From NCBI GenBank assembly GCA_900770145.1, contig CAAGJL010000207.1, positions 1 to 13,193 on the forward strand: a stretch of 13,193 nt of DNA. Direction: 5' to 3'. The translations under genes were made by a program, and so were the position numbers. Below are positions 1 to 7,592 of the stretch, in pieces (positions within the stretch are counted from its first letter, which is position 1; every line of letters starts with the position of its first letter). Below the pieces are notes generated by a model. That model was not told the DNA's origin. It worked only from the letters and a program-made list of their open reading frames with translations, and made no database searches. The DNA is from Clostridia bacterium (GTDB lineage: Bacteria > Bacillota > Clostridia > Oscillospirales > CAG-272).

Positions 1-426
1 ACCTTATTCAACGGGCGCGCCCGCAAAGCGATCTTCACCCCGCACCCCGGCGAAATGGCGCGGCTTTGCAAAAAAAGCACCGCCGACATTCTCGCAGATC
101 CCGTGGGGTATGCCTTGAACCTTGCCCGCGCGTACGGCGTGGTGGTTGTTCTGAAAGACGCGCACACCGTTGTCACCGACGGCGACGCGGTGTTTCTCAA
201 CGTCGCGGGCAACAACGGGATGGCGACCGCCGGGTCGGGCGATGTGCTGGCAGGGATCATTGCCGCATTTTCCGCCGTCTGTGACGATTCGCTCACCGCG
301 GCACGGCTGGGGGTACTGGCGCATGCCATGGCGGGTGATACGGCGGCAGAGCGACTTGGAAAGCACGGGGTGATGGCAAGCGACATTGCGGAGGGGTTGT
401 GCGCGGTTTTGAAGTCCGTTTTTTGA
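1..426 (+). CDS. nnr: ADP-dependent NAD(P)H-hydrate dehydratase, C-terminal part (5' end outside window)
   Basis: The frame is open from the first base and ends at TGA 424-426, giving 141 residues of a cut gene. The family is the ribokinase-like YjeF C-terminal domain (NnrD), which repairs hydrated NADHX and NADPHX by dehydration using ADP. Diagnostic motifs seen are TPHPGE (residues 13-18 of the fragment), an aspartate in VVLKDAHTVVTDG, and the nucleotide-binding NNGMATAGSGDVLAG with the catalytic aspartate of the GSGD anion hole. The tail MASDIAEGL is also usual for the family. Whether an N-terminal YjeF epimerase domain is fused upstream cannot be seen. It converges on the minus-strand DUF308-like gene, with a shared terminator at 498-530. 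Assignment is confident; the symbol depends on whether the gene is the fused form. Confidence 0.93.
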   Translation, partial: TLFNGRARKAIFTPHPGEMARLCKKSTADILADPVGYALNLARAYGVVVVLKDAHTVVTDGDAVFLNVAGNNGMATAGSGDVLAGIIAAFSAVCDDSLTAARLGVLAHAMAGDTAAERLGKHGVMASDIAEGLCAVLKSVF

Positions 427-497
427 CATTTCCATATTTTATTTTTAATTTTCCATTTTTATATATTAAATTTCCAAAATAAATCTAAAATAATACA
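427..497. other. AT-rich intergenic spacer
   Basis: This short spacer between the nnr stop and the terminator is almost devoid of G. It contains three loose copies of a TTTCCA-centred motif (about 430-436, 459-465 and 470-476) within A/T runs. On the minus strand it supplies the U-rich tail behind the shared terminator. I see no gene or promoter in it. Confidence 0.5.
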
Positions 498-530
498 AAA
501 GCCGACACCGTTTTTCCGGATGTCGGCTTT
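498..530. terminator. Bidirectional rho-independent terminator between nnr and the DUF308-like gene
   Basis: The 10-bp arms AAAGCCGACA (498-507) and TGTCGGCTTT (521-530) are perfectly complementary. The loop holds a further CCG/CGG pairing. A T-rich tract (GTTTTTCTTTTTC) follows on the plus strand, and TTTTGTATTATTTT follows on the minus strand. It sits between two convergent genes and can serve both. Confidence 0.88.
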
Positions 531-541
531 GTTTTTCTTTT

Positions 542-1114
542 TCACTCTTTTTCCTCAAATTCCGCATCGCGGACGACTTTGTCTTTTTGGGTCTTTTTCC
601 CGAAACGATAGTGCATCACCAGCAAACCGGAAATCAGATAGATCGCCGTCAGGGCAAAGCAGGCAAACGCCACGATACGCACCGCAAGCCGCTCGCTTTC
701 GGTAAGAAAAATCACAATCATCGTGATTCCGGCAATGATGGTGGGCAGTTCCCGCCGGAGTTGCTGTTTGCGGTCGCCGACCAGCAAAATCCGCACGCCG
801 GGTAAAACCACCGAGTAAATACCGAGAAGCACCATCAAGAGCGAGCGCTGCAGCAACATCAACGCCACGCCCAGCGCCACCGCGCCAAGGGAAAGCACAA
901 GATTGATCCATTCTCCGCGCGCCCGGATGTGGCGGAGCGCCAGATACACCCCGGGGAGGTTCAGCACTGCGGTCAACAGCCCCATGGCAATCACCAGCAC
1001 GTCAAAGAGCTCCGAGGCGTATGGCGCCATCAGGAAGAAGAACAGGCCGAACGCCGCGCCGAACAGCGTGGTGACGATCAGCCGGATCAGATAATACCGT
1101 TTCATCGTATTCAT
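542..1114 (-). CDS. DUF308/HdeD-like six-TM membrane protein
   Basis: This is a 190-residue integral membrane protein of unknown function. Six hydrophobic segments are visible, at roughly residues 10-30, 36-59, 69-87, 91-111, 126-141 and 146-168. A charged C-terminal tail follows (KKTQKDK to EFEEKE). The paired-helix layout and length resemble the DUF308/HdeD-type proteins often found in Firmicutes, but I see no catalytic motif and the family call is by pattern only. The ATG at 1112-1114 overlaps the coaD stop as ATGA, so translation is probably coupled to coaD. An internal ATG at 1103-1105 is an alternative start. It is the last gene of the uvrC-rsmD-coaD run and ends just before the 498-530 terminator. 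Confidence 0.7.
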   Translation of the reverse strand: MNTMKRYYLIRLIVTTLFGAAFGLFFFLMAPYASELFDVLVIAMGLLTAVLNLPGVYLALRHIRARGEWINLVLSLGAVALGVALMLLQRSLLMVLLGIYSVVLPGVRILLVGDRKQQLRRELPTIIAGITMIVIFLTESERLAVRIVAFACFALTAIYLISGLLVMHYRFGKKTQKDKVVRDAEFEEKE

Positions 1115-1611
1115 TGACAGTTCTCCTTTTGCGGGAGTTCCCCGTTTTCTCTCAGATATTCAATCACCGTCTCCGCAAGAATCCCGTGCGGTGCAACGCC
1201 CCGGCGGATACACTCCCGCGCCGCCGTGGAGGAAACTTTTTCAAAATCATCCGCCGCCGGAAGCAACACGGTTTTCGCGCGCGGGTTATGCGAGAGATTC
1301 CACGCCGCCATTTCTTCTTCATAGGCGCGGTCGGTTTCGTTGCGCACACCCTTGACAATCACGTCGGCGCCTATGCGGTCAAACAGATCGATCACCATTC
1401 CGGTATCGGCAACCACCCGCACGCAGGGGAGCCCTGCCACGGTCAGTTCCGCCATTTTCAGCCGCTTCTCCAACGTATGCATATAGGTTTTGTTTTCATT
1501 ATTCATCACAGCCACTACCACCTCCCCGTAAAGAGACACGGCGCGCTTGACAATATCCAGATGCCCCAGCGTCATCGGGTCAAAACTGCCGGGTAAAAGT
1601 GCCACGCTCAT
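1111..1611 (-). CDS. coaD: Phosphopantetheine adenylyltransferase
   Basis: CoaD adenylylates 4'-phosphopantetheine with ATP to give dephospho-CoA, the penultimate step of CoA synthesis in the cytosol. The 166-residue length is normal for bacterial CoaD. The N-terminus carries the nucleotidyltransferase signature PGSFDPMTLGHLDI, including the T-x-G-H motif at residues 14-17. NNENKTYMHTLEKR and VKGVRNETDRAYEEEMA match the substrate-binding region. SSTAARE near residue 130 is the C-terminal nucleotide-binding motif. The start ATG (1609-1611) overlaps the rsmD stop as ATGA, and its stop overlaps the next gene in the same way. rsmD-coaD adjacency is a widespread bacterial arrangement. Confident. 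Confidence 0.97.
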   Translation of the reverse strand: MSVALLPGSFDPMTLGHLDIVKRAVSLYGEVVVAVMNNENKTYMHTLEKRLKMAELTVAGLPCVRVVADTGMVIDLFDRIGADVIVKGVRNETDRAYEEEMAAWNLSHNPRAKTVLLPAADDFEKVSSTAARECIRRGVAPHGILAETVIEYLRENGELPQKENCQ

Positions 1612-2183
1612 TGTTCGCCCTCCTTGACCGGGATCAGGATTTTTACATATGCCGCGCCGTAGCGGTTTTCACGAAGAACGGTAAATGCGCCTTCCAATTC
1701 CGCGTCGCCCCCGAAAACATCTTCCGACTTCCCTGACTCACAGACAAGAATTGCCCGGTCGGAGAGCATTTTGCCCTTTAACAACAAGGAAAGGCACCGC
1801 GGGATTGCTCCCAGAGCATACGGGGGGTCAAGGAAGACCAGGTCAAACGGCGCGCCGCGATAGGATTCCAGGTACCGGAAAGCGTCCGCGGTCATTACGG
1901 TGCAGTTCTGCTCTGCCTTGGTACGGCGCACATTTTCGTCAAGGATGTTTTTAGCCTCCCTTGACTCGTCTACCAGCACCGCGTGTGCCGCCCCGCGGCT
2001 GAGCGCTTCCAGCCCCAACTGCCCGGAGCCCGCGAATAAGTCAAGGACGTTCCGCCCTTCCAACTCAAATTGCAGGATGGAAAACACGGCTTCCTTCGCC
2101 CGCTCCGAGGTTGGGCGCGTTGCGTCGCCCGACAGGGTTTCCAGGCGCACACCGCGTGCTTTCCCGGTAATAATGCGCATCAT
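1608..2183 (-). CDS. rsmD: 16S rRNA (guanine966-N2)-methyltransferase RsmD
   Basis: RsmD is a class I SAM-dependent methyltransferase acting on G966 of 16S rRNA in the assembling 30S subunit. The 191-residue protein has the typical N-terminus MRIITGKARG, then RPTSERAKEAVFSIL (about 23-37). The SAM-binding motif is DLFAGSGQLGLEALSRGA (48-65), with Gln where many homologues have Ala, and the catalytic DPPY is at 119-122. Two ATGs lie at the start (2181-2183 and 2178-2180). The second gives the family's usual MRI beginning, while the first overlaps the uvrC stop as TAATG, so the exact start is open by one codon. It lies between uvrC and coaD and is presumably cotranscribed with them. Confidence 0.95.
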   Translation of the reverse strand: MMRIITGKARGVRLETLSGDATRPTSERAKEAVFSILQFELEGRNVLDLFAGSGQLGLEALSRGAAHAVLVDESREAKNILDENVRRTKAEQNCTVMTADAFRYLESYRGAPFDLVFLDPPYALGAIPRCLSLLLKGKMLSDRAILVCESGKSEDVFGGDAELEGAFTVLRENRYGAAYVKILIPVKEGEQ

Positions 2184-4027
2184 TATTTTTCTCCGTCCTC
2201 TCTGTGAAAATACTCATATACGGTGTCTGCCAGGTGCGCGCCCACGCCGGGGGCGCCGGCAAGCGCGGCGCGATCCGCGTTTTTTACCCCGGACAGCCCG
2301 CCGAAATGTTTGAGGAGTGCCCGTGCCTTTTCCTTGCCTACACCGGGGATTTTTTCCAGGGACGAAGTGCGCAGCGTCCTCTCTTTGGCGCCGCTCATCC
2401 GCTTGATGGAATAACGGTGCACTTCCTCCTGAATTCCATAGATAAAGGTAAACAATGCGCGATCCCGCGCGATGGAAATTTCCGAATGTTCGTCACAAAG
2501 GGCGCGGGTCTTATGGAACTCGTCTTTGACCATACCGAACACCGGTACGTCAATTTTCATTTCCCGAAGCACCTGCCGCACGGTTGCCACGTGGGTCATA
2601 CCGCCATCCAGCAAGATTAAGTCAGGGATGTTTGAAAACGACCCTGTCTCGTCATCAAGATGGGCAAACCGTCTCCGGATTGCCTCCCGCATAGAGGCAT
2701 AGTCATCCGTGCCCTCCACATCCCGGATACGGAAAGTGCGGTAATCGCTTTTACGGAATTTTCCGTTTTCCACCACAATCAGTCCGCAGGTTTTATGCTC
2801 CGCCCCGAAGTTGGAAATATCATAACTTTCAATTCGCTCCGGCAGGATTTCCAATGCCAGCGCCGCGGCGAGGCGGGAGAGCACTTCATTTTCTTTTTTC
2901 TCCTCCCGCAGCACGCTTGCCGCGCGCTCCGCGGCGTTGCTGACCGCCAGCTCGCACAGCGTTTTCAGCGCGCCGCGCTCCGGTATATGCAACGTGACCT
3001 TACGCCCTGCCATCTGCGACAAGGTCGCCGAGAGCAGTTCGGCGTCCTCTTCTTCCAGCGGGAACGACAGCAACACCCGCGGGGGTACGTCGTCCCTGCC
3101 GCGATAATGGTCATAGAGATACGAGACCAGCGCCTCGTCACCAAGGATTTCGTTTTCCCCGAAAACCGTCTCGGTTTTATCCAGCAATGCGCCGCCGCGC
3201 ACATAAAACACTGCCATCACCGCGATATTTTCGCCCCGATAGAGCCCGAACACGTCCTCCGATACCTCCGGCGAGGCGACGACGGTCTGTTTTTCGGAGA
3301 GTTTTTCCAGCGCAAACAGCGTGTCACGCAGCGACGCCGCTTTTTCAAAGAGTTCCGCTTCCGCGGCGGCTTCCATTTCCGCCCGCACTTCCCGCCGCAC
3401 CCCTGCGGTATTGCCCCGCAGAATCTCGGCGGCAAGGGCAATCTTTTTACCGTACTCCTCCTCGCTGACCTGTCCCGTACAAACGCCGCAACACTGCCCC
3501 ATCCGGTAATACAGGCACGGGCGCTCTTTGCCGATGTCCCGCGGGAAACGGCGGTTGCAGGTCGGCAGGCACAGCGTTTTTTCCAGCGTGCGCAATACCG
3601 ACCCCGCCACCGAAACGCCGGAATAAGGTCCGAAATAATGCGCCTTGTCTGCGGAGCGGGAACGGGTGAAAAGAATGCGGGGATACGGCCCGTTTGTGAT
3701 TTTTAAGTAAGGATAGGATTTTGCGTCTTTGAGGCGGATGTTATACTTCGGCGTGTGCTGTTTGATCAGCGTGTTTTCCAGCGTCAGCGCCTCCATCTCG
3801 GTATCGCACAGAAAGTAGTCAAAATCCACCGCCAACGACACCATACGGGCGGTTTTCGGATTTTTGGCGCTGTTTTGAAAGTATTGAGAAACCCGATTTT
3901 TCAGTTTGCGGGATTTCCCTACATAGATGATCTTTCCCGCGCTGTCTCTCATCAGATACACGCCGGGGGTCAGGGGCAGTTTGCCCGCTTTTTCCAAAAG
4001 GCGCCGCCGCGTTTCTTCGCTTTGCAT
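2183..4027 (-). CDS. uvrC: UvrABC excinuclease subunit C
   Basis: UvrC makes the 3' and 5' incisions at damaged DNA in nucleotide excision repair. The 614 residues are full length. In order: a GIY-YIG nuclease domain (about 14-95, with GVYLMRD and IIYVGKSRKLKNR); a cysteine cluster at 153, 157, 171, 179/180 and 183 that matches the iron-sulfur site proposed for UvrC; a UVR domain (about 208-245); an RNase H-like nuclease with Asp403 (YDISN), Asp474 (LLDGG) and His505 (KDEFHKTR); and tandem helix-hairpin-helix motifs (about 555-608, IPGVGKEKA and APGVG). All catalytic residues expected by family knowledge are present. A G-rich Shine-Dalgarno-like GGGGGGTAGG precedes the ATG. The start is only about 28 nt after an intrinsic terminator, leaving no clear promoter of its own. 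Confidence 0.97.
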   Translation of the reverse strand: MQSEETRRRLLEKAGKLPLTPGVYLMRDSAGKIIYVGKSRKLKNRVSQYFQNSAKNPKTARMVSLAVDFDYFLCDTEMEALTLENTLIKQHTPKYNIRLKDAKSYPYLKITNGPYPRILFTRSRSADKAHYFGPYSGVSVAGSVLRTLEKTLCLPTCNRRFPRDIGKERPCLYYRMGQCCGVCTGQVSEEEYGKKIALAAEILRGNTAGVRREVRAEMEAAAEAELFEKAASLRDTLFALEKLSEKQTVVASPEVSEDVFGLYRGENIAVMAVFYVRGGALLDKTETVFGENEILGDEALVSYLYDHYRGRDDVPPRVLLSFPLEEEDAELLSATLSQMAGRKVTLHIPERGALKTLCELAVSNAAERAASVLREEKKENEVLSRLAAALALEILPERIESYDISNFGAEHKTCGLIVVENGKFRKSDYRTFRIRDVEGTDDYASMREAIRRRFAHLDDETGSFSNIPDLILLDGGMTHVATVRQVLREMKIDVPVFGMVKDEFHKTRALCDEHSEISIARDRALFTFIYGIQEEVHRYSIKRMSGAKERTLRTSSLEKIPGVGKEKARALLKHFGGLSGVKNADRAALAGAPGVGAHLADTVYEYFHREDGEK

Positions 4028-4049
4028 ATCCTACCCCCCGAAACATTTC

Positions 4050-4100
4050 AAAAAACCGCGCACAAGGTCAAGCGGTGCGCCTGACCCGCAAGTGCGCGGT
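4050..4100 (-). terminator. Intrinsic terminator after ptsH, directly ahead of uvrC
   Basis: On the minus strand a perfect 9-bp stem, ACCGCGCAC/GTGCGCGGT (4092-4100 with 4055-4063), is followed at once by a run of T (4050-4055). The long loop contains a second perfect 5-bp hairpin, GGTCA/TGACC (4066-4070 with 4082-4086). It starts 24 nt past the ptsH stop and ends about 22 nt before the uvrC ATG. It fits a ptsH terminator and could also act as an attenuator for uvrC. Confidence 0.85.
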
Positions 4101-4123
4101 CATTGCCGATATTGTTTACCGGC

Positions 4124-4387
4124 TTATTCTCCAAACCCGGTTTTGATCAGTTCTTCCAGCCCGTCAAGCGCCTCGGTCTCGTCCGACCCGTCGGCAATCA
4201 GCGTAATAGTGGTGCCGGGGTTGACACCCAGCGACAGTACGCCAAGCAGGCTTTTCGCATTGACTCTGCGATCCTCTTTCTCTACCTGAATGGTACTTTT
4301 ATACCCGTTGGCTTTCTGAATGAAAAAGGTTGCCGGCCGTGCATGCAGTCCAATCGAGTTGGTTACGGTCACGTTGCGAGAAATCAT
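4124..4387 (-). CDS. ptsH: HPr phosphocarrier protein of the PTS
   Basis: HPr carries phosphate from enzyme I to the sugar-specific EIIA components. With the start chosen here the protein has 87 residues, the family norm. The phosphoacceptor is His15 in GLHARPA, and Ser46 in NAKSLLGVLSLG is the HPr kinase site that links HPr to catabolite control in Firmicutes. The frame extends upstream to a GTG at 4427-4429, but the ATG at 4385-4387 is better: it is preceded by ACGGAG eight bases upstream, and it puts His15 and Ser46 at their canonical numbers. The gene appears monocistronic, with a promoter at 4444-4472 and a terminator at 4050-4100. Catabolite regulation is a family inference; I see no clear cre site. 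Confidence 0.97.
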   Translation of the reverse strand: MISRNVTVTNSIGLHARPATFFIQKANGYKSTIQVEKEDRRVNAKSLLGVLSLGVNPGTTITLIADGSDETEALDGLEELIKTGFGE

Positions 4388-4443
4388 ACCATTAACTCCG
4401 TTTCTTTGAGTTTGCCCATACGAATACACTTTGATTCCCTAAC

Positions 4444-4472
4444 AGTATAGCAGAATTTCACCGGAAAATCAA
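4444..4472 (-). promoter_or_regulatory. Sigma-A-type promoter of ptsH
   Basis: On the minus strand, TTGATT (4467-4472) and TATACT (4444-4449) are separated by exactly 17 bases. They lie about 57 bases upstream of the ptsH ATG, leaving a leader of roughly 50 nt. The hexamers are close to the TTGACA/TATAAT consensus. Confidence 0.8.
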
Positions 4473-4539
4473 TGGGCATTTTAGTGCATTTTATAAAGCC
4501 TATCCCTTAGCAATCTATGCACTTTTGCCATAAAATATC

Positions 4540-5070
4540 TTACGCATCCTTGGTGATGGAGGTAATGCGGATCGTGATATCCGCGTTCTCGGTATGTGCC
4601 GGAACGGTCTGATTGACGGCAAGGTAGGTTTTGCCCTCCAACAGGAACGCATTGTCGCGCCGGATGCCGCGGCAGGAAAGCGTGCCGGTCACATCCAGGA
4701 GATACTCGTACTGATCCTGCGGGTACACCGCGCTGACGGCGTTGCCGTCCTCATCCACAAAATACTCGGTCGCCGCCGCAGTGGATACCGGCACCGAAAG
4801 CGTACCCAGCGTCACGGTTTCCTCTCCGTCGGTCAGATATAACTCGGTTCCCTTTTGCAAAAGTTCCACGGTAGTACTGCGCAGTTTTTTAATCTCAAAG
4901 GTCACGGTGTAGGACTCCATAACCTCCTCGTCAGCAAACAGTCTTTGCAGATTTTTGCGCTGCCATACACCGACGATACAAAGGATCGCCAAGAGGATCA
5001 GCACCACATCCAAAAAGTTTACGTGCCAGCCGGAGCTGCTTTTCTTTGTTTCTTTTTCTTTATTTGCCAC
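4540..5070 (-). CDS. DUF4330-like membrane-anchored protein (second copy)
   Basis: This 176-residue protein has a short basic N-terminus, one hydrophobic segment at about residues 18-36 (LDVVLILLAILCIVGVW), and an extracytoplasmic part of about 135 residues. The pattern resembles DUF4330 proteins, whose function is unknown. It shares features with the preceding gene: a YTVTFE-type strand after the membrane helix, a GT...LGT...V turn pattern and a C-terminal strand. The two are probably diverged duplicates. The start chosen is GTG at 5068-5070, eight bases after GAGG, mirroring the neighbour. GTG at 5077-5079 (179 residues) is possible but lies inside the ribosome binding site. It is the last gene behind the O-antigen-ligase-like gene and likely part of the same transcript. 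The family call is moderate. Confidence 0.72.
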   Translation of the reverse strand: MANKEKETKKSSSGWHVNFLDVVLILLAILCIVGVWQRKNLQRLFADEEVMESYTVTFEIKKLRSTTVELLQKGTELYLTDGEETVTLGTLSVPVSTAAATEYFVDEDGNAVSAVYPQDQYEYLLDVTGTLSCRGIRRDNAFLLEGKTYLAVNQTVPAHTENADITIRITSITKDA

Positions 5071-5080
5071 AACGCTCACC

Positions 5081-5659
5081 TCACTTTACCAGCGATACGC
5101 ACACGCCGCCCCCGGTATACTCCGGAAAAAGGAGCGTATAGGTCATCCCCACCGCAATCCGGCAGCCGTTTGCCGTATAGCCGCGGTTTGCCACGTATGC
5201 CGCGCTGGTTTCAATGGTCACGCTCACGGTGTTCAGCGTGTCGGGGTAGGTAATACGGGTTACAACGTTACTGCCGACCGCAGAGTCGTACTCATACCGC
5301 TCTCCAAACGCTTCATACGGGCGCACATCCACCGCTTTTACTGTGCCGATGGCAGCGCCGGTCGCGGCATCGGTTACGGTGTCACCCACGTGCAGAGCGT
5401 TCAGAGTGGCACTGCTGACCCCGGCAAGTTCCACCGTATAGGAAACCGTTCTGATCTCCGCCTTATCTTTTTTAGAAAAGGAAAACGGGGTGAGCAGCGA
5501 CACGATAAAAAACACTGCGCCCAAAATGGCAAGAATCAACAGCACGTCCACCAGCAGAAAAAGCCACCGGTGTCTGCTGTTTTTCTTTTTTTCCGCATAG
5601 CGTGCGGCTCTGCCGGGGGCTCCCTGCTCCCGCTTCGGATAGTCGGTATTCTGATTCAT
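5081..5659 (-). CDS. DUF4330-like membrane-anchored protein (first copy)
   Basis: This 192-residue protein has a long basic, cytoplasmic-looking N-terminus (ending around KKKNSRHR) and a single hydrophobic helix at about 33-56. Its extracytoplasmic domain begins YTVELAGVSS and contains GDTVTD...IGTVKAVDV. The layout matches the next gene, suggesting a tandem paralogous pair of the DUF4330 type. The ATG at 5657-5659 is preceded by GAGG eight bases upstream. An upstream GTG (5666-5668) lies within that ribosome binding site and is less likely. The ribosome binding site overlaps the stop of the upstream ligase-like gene (TGA 5670-5672), so the genes are tightly coupled. No enzymatic motif is visible; a scaffold or export-accessory role in polysaccharide assembly would be inference from context. 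Confidence 0.72.
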   Translation of the reverse strand: MNQNTDYPKREQGAPGRAARYAEKKKNSRHRWLFLLVDVLLILAILGAVFFIVSLLTPFSFSKKDKAEIRTVSYTVELAGVSSATLNALHVGDTVTDAATGAAIGTVKAVDVRPYEAFGERYEYDSAVGSNVVTRITYPDTLNTVSVTIETSAAYVANRGYTANGCRIAVGMTYTLLFPEYTGGGVCVSLVK

Positions 5660-5669
5660 TCCGATCACC

Positions 5670-7559
5670 TCAATTTATATAGTATTCGTATTCCGCAGAA
5701 AAACTGTCGTTCCTCTCTTCCTGCACCTGCTCGTTGCGGGAGCGCTCGTAGCGCATATGCGCGGCAAACAGCGCGCATACCGCGAAAAACAGCACTGCCG
5801 CCGCGGGGTCATACCACGTATAATGGAAGAAAGCAAGAACCAGCACCCCCGGCACAAGGCAGATGCCGAGCAAGGGGGACAGGCGTTTCTCTTCATACTC
5901 CCCGCCAAGGAGCACCGAAAACGCGTTTTGCCAGAGTAAGAGCAAAAACAGGCAGAAAGCCAGCACAAAGAAGAATCCGTAGGTGCAGAGCGTGTAGGAG
6001 AAAAAGCCGGTATTCTGAGCGGTAATCAGCGTATACGTCGGCAGATACAGGTGCGAAAAGTTTTCCGCTCCGTTGGTGCCAAGCCCGAACAGGAAACGGG
6101 AGAAACCGGAACCGACGCCCGCTTTTCCGGAAAACAGCTGGGAAACAGGCACGTATTGTGCCTCCTCCATAAAGAGGGAATTCAGGCGCGCGCGCACCGT
6201 GGACGGCAACATCGCGTACACTGCCGTAAGCACCAGCCCCCCGTACACCCCGCCGAACAGGAAACGTTTTTCAAACACCAGCAGACCGATCAGCGTCATC
6301 AGCAACACCGCGGCAAGGGCGCTTTCCACGGTGGAGAGCACCGCGCCTGCCGCAATCAGCAACACGGCAAACAAAGCCGGCAGGCGGTATTGTTTTCGCG
6401 CACGGAACAGCACATACAGGGCAAACGGATAGGCGAGAACCATAAAATACGCGAACGTGTTGCAGTCCGTAAACCCGGCGCGCACCGCCCCGGCGGGAGA
6501 GCGCCCTGCCGCCAGCGCCAGAATAAACTGTACAATGCCGATCATGGCGCTGACGGTGCCCGAAAACAGGATGGCATTCCGGCAGCGGGCAAGCCAACCC
6601 GGTGTGGCAATCACGTTCACCACAACGAAATACGTGCCGATCAACAACAGCATCCGCAGTGCCGGCAAAAGGGCGCCCTGCGAAAACGAAGCGGCGGAAA
6701 GGAGCACCAGCACTGCCATCAGCAGCACCGGCAAATCCTGAATCTCCATCCGGAACGAGCGGTTGCCGCGCAAAATCTTCATCAGGTAGCCCACCAGCGG
6801 CAGCAGCACCGCAACCGTGACCAGCGCCCCGCCGGAAGGCAGGAAGCCCGTAAACGGGAGAAATAACAGCAGCAAGAACACCCCTGCCTCCGGCACGGCA
6901 ATCTCCAAAAACAGAATCACCAGCCACAACACCGCCGCCAGCACCATTATCGGGCGGAACAGGGCAAACAGGGCGCCCAGCACCATGGCAAGCGGAACGG
7001 CAATCACGTAATACTGCCGCCCGGTTTTCGGCACTTCCCGCAGTACATCGTCCGAAAGGTCAAACAGCGCCATCAGCAGTTTTCGGACAAAGAAACCATG
7101 CAACATCGCATAACCCAACGAGAGATCCGAAAACAGCAGGAACACGCCGAGCGCGGAAGCTGCAATCCCGGCGACAAAACTGATACCGGAAACAGCCCCC
7201 ACCTGCCAGACGAAGTTGCTCAGCCAGAACATAATGGCGGAATACGCTCCCACAATCACCAAAAACAGCCCGATGGTGCGAAGACCGCAGGCAAGGGCGA
7301 GATCGCGCAGGCGGCAGAGCCCCCGCACCACGGCGTTATTCTCCATCGCGTCGGCAACGCTTTGCCGCACCGTACGGCGCATTTTGCCGCTTCCGGTGCC
7401 GATTCTGCCTACTGCGGTACGGGAAAACCCGTCATTCAGCCGATCATAAGAGGAGAAAACCCGCCCGAACACGCTTTGCCGGATAATATGATAGAAATAA
7501 TCGGTCATATAACGGACATAGCGAAAAAACGTGCTTTGTTTTTTTGCGGTGCGTTTCAT
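5670..7559 (-). CDS. O-antigen ligase/Wzy-like polytopic membrane protein
   Basis: The protein has 629 residues. An N-terminal hydrophilic, Arg/Lys-rich region of about 90 residues is unusual for the family and probably cytoplasmic. About a dozen hydrophobic segments follow. A larger loop near residues 445-520 runs from LPSTVRARLNSLF through GLGTNGAENFSHLYLPTYT, where O-antigen ligases and Wzy polymerases carry their extracellular active-site loop. This supports membership in the O-antigen ligase (PF04932-type) superfamily, which joins or polymerises lipid-linked glycans outside the membrane. Glycan and acceptor are unknown. A strong GGAGG lies six bases before the ATG at 7557-7559. The gene starts only 33 bases after trmD and is followed without a gap by two DUF4330-like genes, suggesting one operon with rimM-trmD. 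The C-terminus is a short hydrophilic tail. Confidence 0.8.
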   Translation of the reverse strand: MKRTAKKQSTFFRYVRYMTDYFYHIIRQSVFGRVFSSYDRLNDGFSRTAVGRIGTGSGKMRRTVRQSVADAMENNAVVRGLCRLRDLALACGLRTIGLFLVIVGAYSAIMFWLSNFVWQVGAVSGISFVAGIAASALGVFLLFSDLSLGYAMLHGFFVRKLLMALFDLSDDVLREVPKTGRQYYVIAVPLAMVLGALFALFRPIMVLAAVLWLVILFLEIAVPEAGVFLLLLFLPFTGFLPSGGALVTVAVLLPLVGYLMKILRGNRSFRMEIQDLPVLLMAVLVLLSAASFSQGALLPALRMLLLIGTYFVVVNVIATPGWLARCRNAILFSGTVSAMIGIVQFILALAAGRSPAGAVRAGFTDCNTFAYFMVLAYPFALYVLFRARKQYRLPALFAVLLIAAGAVLSTVESALAAVLLMTLIGLLVFEKRFLFGGVYGGLVLTAVYAMLPSTVRARLNSLFMEEAQYVPVSQLFSGKAGVGSGFSRFLFGLGTNGAENFSHLYLPTYTLITAQNTGFFSYTLCTYGFFFVLAFCLFLLLLWQNAFSVLLGGEYEEKRLSPLLGICLVPGVLVLAFFHYTWYDPAAAVLFFAVCALFAAHMRYERSRNEQVQEERNDSFSAEYEYYIN

Positions 7560-7592
7560 ATTTCTCCTCCTTTCCCACAGATTTTCAGAAAA

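Noticed and set aside
2660..3706. A 348-codon open frame on the plus strand inside uvrC
   Set aside because: It is antisense to uvrC, whose domains and catalytic residues are intact. The plus-strand product is rich in His/Arg/Gln with no recognisable domain, as expected of a shadow frame in GC-rich coding DNA.
4388..4429. A GTG start adding 14 residues to HPr
   Set aside because: The extension contains the leader and the ribosome binding site of the better ATG. It would shift His15 and Ser46 away from canonical positions.
4955..6025. A 356-codon plus-strand frame across the DUF4330-like genes
   Set aside because: The opposite strand has three tightly spaced genes with ribosome binding sites and membrane helices. 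This frame has none and ends in Arg-rich shadow sequence.
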